In this document: piece after piece, positions 57,546 through 64,000 of the stretch
Position numbering within the stretch: the first letter of the stretch is position 1
Layout: every line of letters begins with the position of its first letter
Origin: Chelonoidis abingdonii
Taxonomy: Eukaryota; Chordata; Testudines; Testudinidae
Length of the DNA: 64,000 bases
Direction of reading: 5' to 3'
Assembly (NCBI RefSeq): GCF_003597395.2
Contig: NC_133776.1
Coordinates: forward strand, 36,681,097 to 36,745,096
Notes under the pieces: generated by a model
What the model was told of the DNA's origin: nothing
Database searches by the model: none
What the model saw: the letters and a program-made list of their open reading frames with translations, nothing else
Made by a program: the position numbers and the translations under genes

Positions 57546-58312
57546 GTTAAAAAGTTTATTAAAATTAGCTTAATTATGTAGTTTAAGTGACTCTCCTACC
57601 TGATTTTTCTCATATGACAAAGTGCCTTGCACTTTTTTTTGATAATATTAAATGTTGCTGAACAGCAGGTAAGCAATTCTTGCAACTGCCCAAACAGTAA
57701 ATGAAGGCACTTCAGTGGATATTCTCTGGAAGAATCAGGCCAGGGAGCCCTTATACATGTATTATCAAGTACTGAAAAATAGACAAAGCTGTGCAGTTTG
57801 AACCTATTTTTGTGAACAGAAGAAACAATGCAAGTTACTGTAACTTTTCCTTAGAGTTACTGCTGTAATTGAATGTGCTAAATGCTGTCTATTTCTTATG
57901 TGTCTATTTGAATATAAAGATGCAGTAGCATGAGGCAGCATCTGTTCTGAGAAAAAAAAAATCAGTGTTTAGCATGTTGAGGTTCACTGTGCTGCAGTTC
58001 ATCAAATTCCTTATTATATATATAATGTGACCTGCATGTTTTAATAGTGGTGTTTAAAGGTTCCTCAAATTGAAATCCACACCCATAGACACCTAGAATC
58101 ACTAGTATTTGAAATGCAGACTGACATAGTTAGATTGCTCCTTGTCCCTCTTCCCTGCCTCACTTCTCTTCTCTTATTTTGTACAACAGCTGAGCAAAAA
58201 TCAGAATATCTGTCCTTCAGGAAATTCTCATATTTTAACATTTATTTTTATCTGGAAATGGGAGGAAAAGTTGAAAAATCAGTCTTTTTTTTTTTTTTTT
58301 TAAACTGGGTGC
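57546..58312. other. Unannotated AT-rich sequence
   Basis: No gene recognised. A (TA)n patch lies at 58015-58025 and a poly(T) run at 58285-58301, just before the Penelope-like inverted segment. Confidence 0.4.
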
Positions 58313-58439
58313 TGTATGTGATGGCCAATGGTGTTCTGTTATTTTCCTTGTTGGGCCCGTCCTGTAGTAGGTGACTTCTTGGTACCCGTCTCGTTCTGTC
58401 AATCTATTTCCTCACTTCCTCAGGTGGGTATTGTAGTTT
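58313..58439 (-). mobile_element. Inverted duplicate of a Penelope-like segment
   Basis: This is the reverse complement of 58909-59040 with about 20 differences: TGTATGTGATGGCC, GTAGTAGGTGACTTCT and CAGGTGGGTATTGTAGTTT all have matching complements there. It lies directly before the sense copy, so the element is partly mirrored at its 5' side. The 62-codon frame over this part is antisense Penelope sequence. Confidence 0.92.
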
Positions 58440-58464
58440 ATACCTTCAAGTCAATAGCACAGCT

Positions 58465-58965
58465 ATGGGTACCAACATGGCCCCACAGTATGCGAACATT
58501 TTTATGGCTGACTTAGAACAACACTTCCTCAGCTCTCGTCCCCTAGCTCCCCTCCTCTACTTATACTACATTGATGACATCTTCATTGTACGGACCTACA
58601 GGAAGGAGGCCTTTAAAGAATTCCACCTGGATTTCAACAATTTCCACTCCACCATCAACTTCAGTCTGGACCAGCCCACATAAGAGATCCACTTCCTGGA
58701 CACTACAGTGCAAATAAGTGATGGTCACATAAACACCACCCTATACCAAAAACTTACTGACTACTGTACTTACCTACATGCCTCCAGCTTCCATCCAGGA
58801 CACATTACATGATCCATTGTCTACAGCCGAGCCCCAAGATACAACCACATTTGCTCTAATTCTTCAGACAGAGACAAACACCTACAAGATTGCTATCAAG
58901 CATCCTTAAAACCACAATACCCACCTGGGGAAGTGAGAAAACACATTGACAAAGAGAGATGGGTT
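58465..58965 (+). pseudogene. Penelope-like reverse transcriptase remnant
   Basis: It starts inside the RT domain with GTNMAPQYANIFMADLEQ, then YYIDDIFIV (58564-58590), the catalytic YxDD motif, then EFHLDFNNFHSTINF. An in-frame TAA at 58681 is followed by EIHFLDTTVQISDGHINTTL in the same frame, so this stop is a point mutation, and another stop lies near 58810. N-terminal RT motifs are missing because of truncation. Confidence 0.88.
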
Positions 58966-59317
58966 CCCAGAAGTCACCTACTACAGGACAGGACAGGTCC
59001 AACAAGAAAAATAACAGAGCATCACTGGCTATCACATACATCCCTCAGCTAAAACCTCTCCAGCACATCATCAATGATCTACAACCTATCCTGGAAAACG
59101 ATCCCCCACTCTCACAGGCCTTGGGAGGCAGGCCAATTCTCACTTATAGACAGCCCCCCAAATACTCACCAACAACTACACAGCACACCACAGAACCACT
59201 AACCCAGGAACCAATCTCTGTAACAAACCCCGTTGCCTTCCCTGTCTCCATATCTACTCTAGCGACACCATCATAGGACCCAACCACACCAGGCACACCA
59301 TCAAGGCTCATTCACCT

Positions 59318-59586
59318 GCATATCTACTAATGTGATATATGCCATCATGTGCCAGCAATGCCCCTCTGCCATGTACTTTGGCCAAACTGGACAGTTTCTA
59401 CATAAAGGGATAAATGGACACAAAGCAGAGATCAGGAATGGTAACATACAAAACCCAGCAGGAAAACACTTCAATCTCCCTGGACACTCAATAACAGATT
59501 TAAAAGTAGCCATTCTTCAACCAAAAAAAAATTCAAAACAGACTTCAAAGAGAAACTGCAGAGCTACAATTCATTTGCAAACTTAA
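59318..59586 (+). pseudogene. Penelope-like GIY-YIG endonuclease remnant
   Basis: The endonuclease nicks the target for reverse transcription. Visible: NVIYAIMCQQC (GIY part, with Val in place of Gly), then YFGQTGQFL (YIG part, Phe for Ile), then GINGHKAEIRNG and AGKHFNLPGHS. The spacing between the two halves and the following H-rich stretch fit the Penelope-like family. A lysine run near the end (59520-59530) follows an A-rich tract. It is a remnant, separated from RT by frame changes. Confidence 0.87.
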
Positions 59587-59797
59587 CATCATCAATTTGG
59601 GCTTGAATAGCGACTGGGAGTGACTGGCTCACTACAAAAGCAATTTTTCCTCTCTTGGTATTGACACTTCCTCATCAGTTATTGGGAGTGGACCACATCC
59701 ACCCTGACTGAATTGGCCCGAGCAACATTGGTTCTCCACTTCTCTTCATGTGCCAATATATATTTATGCCTACATCTGTAATTTTTACTCCATGCAT

Positions 59798-59834
59798 CTG
59801 AAAAAGTGAGTTTTTATCCACAAAAGGTTATGTC
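59798..59834 (+). ncRNA. Degenerate hammerhead-like motif
   Basis: CTGAAAAAGTGAGTTTTTATCCACAAAAGGTTATGTCC keeps the layout of the tail motif at 24431-24468 (CTGA.GA, stem-loop, GAAA, short stem, cleavage C), but the stem and the GAAA are mutated. Recorded as a relative, not as an active ribozyme. Confidence 0.3.
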
Positions 59835-59880
59835 CAAATAAATCTGTTAGTCTTGAAGGTGCCACTGGACTCCTTGTTGT

Positions 59881-60185
59881 TTTAGTAGATACTGAAATTC
59901 TACTGATACATTTGATTATGGTAGACCAGAATTTTCCTTGAAGATGCATGCAAGTTTTCCAAGTTATTAGATGCTCAAAGTGCTCTTGTATATTTATCAG
60001 GTGATGTCATGAACCTTGAACCAAAAGTGAGGTTTGACTTGCCTATACAGTACAGTGAGCAAATTACAATACCAGAGAGAGTCAACAAGAGATACTTTAT
60101 AAATGATTTCAGATGAATATGACAATGTCAACAGCTTTTTTTTTTATCAACTCTCTAAGAGCTGGTACTTCACAAAAATCACAGA
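59881..60185. other. Unannotated sequence
   Basis: No gene or repeat recognised. Confidence 0.35.
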
Positions 60186-60296
60186 GGGCCAGGTTCTGGT
60201 AGTCTTGCTCACATTGAGTAGTGCCTTATTCCATGAGTAATCCCATTGGCTTCAGTTTCAAATCACTGTAAGTAGTGCTGGTGCAGGTCAGGATTT
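60186..60296. repeat. Fold-back MITE-like repeat
   Basis: GGGCCAGGTTCTGGTAGTCTTGCTCACATTGAGTAG at the left and the complement of AAGTAGTGCTGGTGCAGGTCAGGATTT at the right, around TAATCCCATTGGCTTCAGTTTC. Confidence 0.5.
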
Positions 60297-61696
60297 ACAA
60301 CAGTGCAACACATCTACACTTGGAGTTTGCACTGCTGCAGCTGTAAAAAGCTAAAAACAGACAAGGCCTCAAATTAGGAATTTAAGCACATGCCTCCACT
60401 GTGGGAACCCTGCCTCTCCAACGCCAACTTTTAGTATATTAGATAAATTTTCCCTGGCAAACATCTCCATCTGTTAGCAACTGATAGGGAACTGGTGAAT
60501 ATAAATTCATAATGTTAATGCCCTGGGTGCATTTGCTTTCAATGGTCAGCTGTACACAACTGGCAAAAACAGTGGTGGGAGCTGATTTCAAAGTTGAATC
60601 AGTGAACACTTGTGGGGAAACCAAATTTTATATTTGCATATGCAAGTACTCGATTTGCTGTAGAAGTGCTTGTGTGCTTATCAAGTCAGAAAACACAAAC
60701 AACAACCTGTGACTTATCTGATGACTCAGAACTGAGCAACAGAGCTTGAACTTCAAATATTCATGATCAATCAATAGACTAAATATAAGAAAAGATATTC
60801 CTTGAATAAGGAAGTATTTGAAGCAATTTGTGATCACAAATATTCCACAAGCAGAAAGAGAAGCTAAATGAAGACTCTAAAGTGATCTTTGAATATTTTT
60901 TGTGAGAAAGATCTCATATTGTTTAATATATTTATTACCTTTTTTTTGCAGTCTGATCTAATTTAAGTGAACTTCATTCACCGTGAAATGTCTAATAATA
61001 GGATTCTAATGCTACTAACAACTATTTGCCAGACTTGGAAAAGCAGGAGTTAATACTACTAATGTTTCTGTCTGAAGATGTTATTCTTAACACTGAATTG
61101 GAGAATGTTGTAACCATGTAAATTTATACACTAACACAATGGAAATGGAAGCAAGGTGTCAAAGCCAGCTATTTAATGTCTCTACATAAATACTGACTCT
61201 CACAGATGGCAAACAGCCCCAGATTTGAGATCAAGACCGTGAGAGATATTGACACTGGATAAAAATGTCCCTAAAATCACAAAGGCTAGAGCATATCAAG
61301 TAAAAAGTCACTACATCTAGTTCCTAATTAGATTGACTTACCAAGGACCTACCTTGAATTGCTAAATAATTTCCCCAGGTCAGTGACCTAATCTGACTGG
61401 ATGCACTTTAATCCCTGTTTCCAGACCCTAACTCCTCTATTTCTTTATGATCCACAAGTCTTAAATGATCACTGCTAAGGGCCACCAGAATGTTGAAAAG
61501 AAAAATCCTTTTCCTGACCCAATAGCTTCTGAACGAACCCAGCATGCCTTTTATTACGGCTGATCCTTCAAAGTATTTTTGTTTACCTTGGTTTTAGGAT
61601 TGATAGTAAAAACTGCCTTCAGAGCTTTATTTAATTTCACCTTGTGTTTCAAGAATGGATACTTGCCACTTTTAATCATTTTTACACAATCCAATT
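60297..61696. other. Unannotated sequence
   Basis: No gene recognised; AT-rich with several short frames. Confidence 0.35.
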
Positions 61697-61870
61697 CAAA
61701 GCAGCAAAGAGTCCTGTGGCATCTTATAGACTAACAGACGTTTTGGAGCATGAGCTTTCGTGGGTGAATACCCACTTCGTCGGATGCATGTAGTGGAAAT
61801 TTCTAGGGGCAGATGTATATATATGTAAGCAACAGGCAGGCTAGAGATAACGAGGTTAGTTCAATTTAAG
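61697..61870 (-). mobile_element. Penelope-like 3'-end fragment
   Basis: On the minus strand, CATGCATCCGACGAAGTGGG, TATTCACCCACGAAAGCTCA, CCAAAACGTCTGTTAGTC and ATAAGATGCCACAGGACTCTTTGCTGC give the family tail, and upstream (61870-61790) is CTAACCTCGTTATCTCTAGC...TATATATACATCTGCC, an extra part of the element. The 3' terminus is at the left, near 61697. No clear target duplication. Confidence 0.8.
61746..61783 (-). ncRNA. Hammerhead-ribozyme-like motif
   Basis: On the minus strand: CCGACGA (CTGATGA with two T-to-C differences), then AGTGGGTATTCACCCAC with a perfect 6-bp stem, then GAAA, then AGC-TCAT-GCT and C. Stem II and stem III are better preserved than at 24431-24468, but the core has CpG-type differences and stem I is not apparent. 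Confidence 0.4.
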
Positions 61871-64000
61871 GCTACTATCAGTAAGGGAATCCTCCCATAA
61901 CCACACCTGTGAAAAGTTATGGGCAAATCACACTCCCACCTTCAGTATCCAATGCAAACAGTTAAGATTAGCAGAGGTTTTACTACTATGTTACACTTCT
62001 CTTTTTTATATTTCTCAAATTTTATTGCATTCTTGATAGAGAGAGTCAATGAAACAAAAAGCACGCACAAAGCGATACCAAGACACTATATTAATAAGCA
62101 ACCAAGGATACATACACACACACACATATATCTATATCTAGGGGACTAAGTGAATTTAAGGAGTCTTGGATGCATGAATGAAAGGCTATTTTAATGCCCA
62201 ATACTAATCATTTCTCACTTCTCTGCTAAGCACAGTTTAAGAGGGGTGGTTCCAGATAACAATGCTGAGAGACACAATTGTTTTTATGATCAGTGGGATG
62301 CGAGAAACATCCATTTCTTTACAGGAAAGGTAAAGCTTACGCACATTTGCTGCACCTTGCTCTGCAAGGGTCACCTTTTCTTTATGAGGCAACTTGATTT
62401 CCTTGCCAAGACTTTGACTGGGACAGGCCAATACTTTAATAGCTAACCAAAGGCTTTTCTCTCTACATTTCTTCTCAGTGTGGAAAAAATGCTGCTAATT
62501 ATATTTTTATCTTATATTTAAAATAAGGTGAATACTTCTTCCACAATAGGGAGTGTCCCCTGTGAGTAGGACAAGTGTTCTTCTGCTGTTTGAGGGTACG
62601 GGACAGGACAAGAATCCAGGGAACCATTTAAGGCACTTCCCAGTTCACAAGGCACTTCCTAGTGCTGTGGGTCAGGAGCTTTACTGCAAGGTATACCCTA
62701 TCATCCTCCAAGCCTCACCTCATAGAAGGAGTGTATAGAGGCTACAGTATCTGCCAATGAGTGGTCCTGTGGCCACACAGCAACTTGGGTCGAGTGGGGT
62801 GGAGGGGAAGGTCCCAAGAAAGATTTATAACCCCACCTCCCAATGCACCATAATCTTGTAGGATGTTTTGCCGAATGTCTGGACTTTTGAGTCTAGATTT
62901 TCAGCAAGTTGCTAACCACCACTTCACGCTGCACCATTCAAGCCACAGGAGTTTAATAATGCGATAGAGTGAGCTCTGGAAAAGGCATGCTGGGTTAATC
63001 CTAATGTCTCAGTATCTGATGGATTTAGCAGCTAAAAGAACACTTAGCACATACGCACAACTGGGGCTTAAATCTGAAGAAGAGAGAGTTTACAAGCTGA
63101 GTTACATTCAACGCTTTACCATTTTGGAGAGATTCTAGTGACATTCCACGTCACTATAATGGGAAATTCTGCCAGAAATGGTAGACTCTTTCACAGAGAA
63201 GTCATTTAACTCCAGTACATTTTCAAAATGTGTCTGTCTTGTCCAGTACGAATAATGCATTGAAAAGGTAAGTGATTAAGTAGGTATTTTACTGTATCTG
63301 ACCTTTTGTTACTGAATCATAATTGTCTCTGTTCACTAATCCTTTACAGTGATAGTCTTGGCTTATAGTGCCCACCTTTTCCCAAGTTGTGAAAAAAGAG
63401 ACTTTTCTAAACACTGAAATTCTGAACAATGCTGAACACTTTATTCAGAACGATGGGACACTACCAACCAGGTCCAGGCATTTTAAGAAATCCATGAAGT
63501 GCTGTGCTGTGAGTAGAAAAGCAAACTAGGTCACTGACCTCTCCCATGACCTTGACACAAATTCCATCTTGCATTGACCAGCAGAAGGCAAACATGAATG
63601 GGGCCTGTCCTTTCCTCTTTCTCACCATGCCTCATTCATTTCCAAGTGACAGAAACAGAACAGAAAACCATAGTTAAGATGAAAAGGATTTTTTTTTAAT
63701 AATAAAACATTCTTGGGGCCTCCCTTTCTTCATGATTTGAGCAAGCTGCGTTAGTTCATTCTAATATTGATATTTAACAATGTTGACAGCTTTAATACAT
63801 GTTAGATCCTTCAGATCATATTGTTAAGCAGTCAACATATGACTTTTAGGAATTAATGTTAAAAAGATATGTAGTAGAGTCTGCATCTGGTAAAGACGGA
63901 TGATAATTGTGCTGGCATTTCAACACACTAAGTAAACCTCACTTTGAACTATGCAGCATGCTCAGGGTCTAGCACACCTAAACCTTTTCGTGGCGGGGAC
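61871..64000. other. Unannotated sequence to the window end
   Basis: No gene recognised. 62106-62135 has a short (CA)/(TA) patch. The remainder is mixed AT-rich sequence with frames of at most 66 codons. Confidence 0.4.

Larger units (their letters stand above)
58440..59880 (+). mobile_element. Penelope-like retroelement, 5'-truncated, with RT and GIY-YIG remnants
   Basis: The sense strand holds, in order, the end of the reverse transcriptase (58465-58680 and onward), a connecting region (58690-59310), a GIY-YIG endonuclease (59320-59580) and a 3' UTR ending near TTAGTCTTGAAGGTGCCACTGGACTCCTTG. RT plus GIY-YIG is diagnostic of Penelope-like elements. The RT frame is stopped at 58681 and again near 58810, and frame changes follow, so the copy is inactive. 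Confidence 0.9.

Overview
This window is non-coding, repeat-rich vertebrate DNA. The mix of CR1 LINEs, Penelope-like elements with a GIY-YIG endonuclease, Ty3/gypsy and retroviral-type LTRs, hAT and Tigger-like non-autonomous DNA transposons, MIR-like SINE remnants and many small fold-back repeats points to a sauropsid, most probably a turtle. That call rests on repeat character alone. I found no convincing host protein-coding gene, tRNA, rRNA or CRISPR array. The window reads as intergenic or intronic sequence, and nearly every protein-like stretch belongs to a transposon.

Layout. 1-6601 is a Ty3/gypsy-type retrotransposon of Gmr1-like domain order (integrase before reverse transcriptase and RNase H) ending in a 3' LTR. 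Its integrase part is present twice, head to head, as a ~1.85 kb inverted repeat around a 90-base spacer. The arms differ mostly by single-base indels and the spacer starts like a sequencing adapter, so part of this may be an assembly artefact. 6.6-18.8 kb is mostly AT-rich sequence with old fold-back repeats, an LTR-like fragment and a hAT-type element with a perfect 8-bp target duplication (12130-12560). 18.85-19.49 kb is an antisense CR1. 21.17-21.69 kb holds two abutting, almost perfect hairpins. 24.34-25.32 kb is a Penelope-like insertion in a 10-bp duplication that carries an inverted copy of sequence lying ~0.6 kb away. 25.85-28.06 kb is a sense CR1.

28-52 kb is mainly unannotated sequence with short fold-back repeats, MIR-like remnants, a textbook hAT element (37830-38156), microsatellites, possible conserved non-coding segments and one weak exon candidate (45195-45323). 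52.46-55.28 kb is a nest: a retroviral-type LTR split by a Tigger-like element, then an antisense CR1 split by a GC-rich hAT-type element. 56.4-57.55 kb holds a GC-rich inverted-repeat element and an LTR-like fragment. 58.31-59.88 kb is the most complete Penelope-like copy (RT, GIY-YIG, 3' end) with an inverted duplicate of its own interior at the 5' side. 61.7-61.87 kb is another Penelope-like 3' end.

No genes here appear to work together. The story is successive waves of transposition, several dated relative to each other by nesting. Repeat families were recognised by eye, not by database search.
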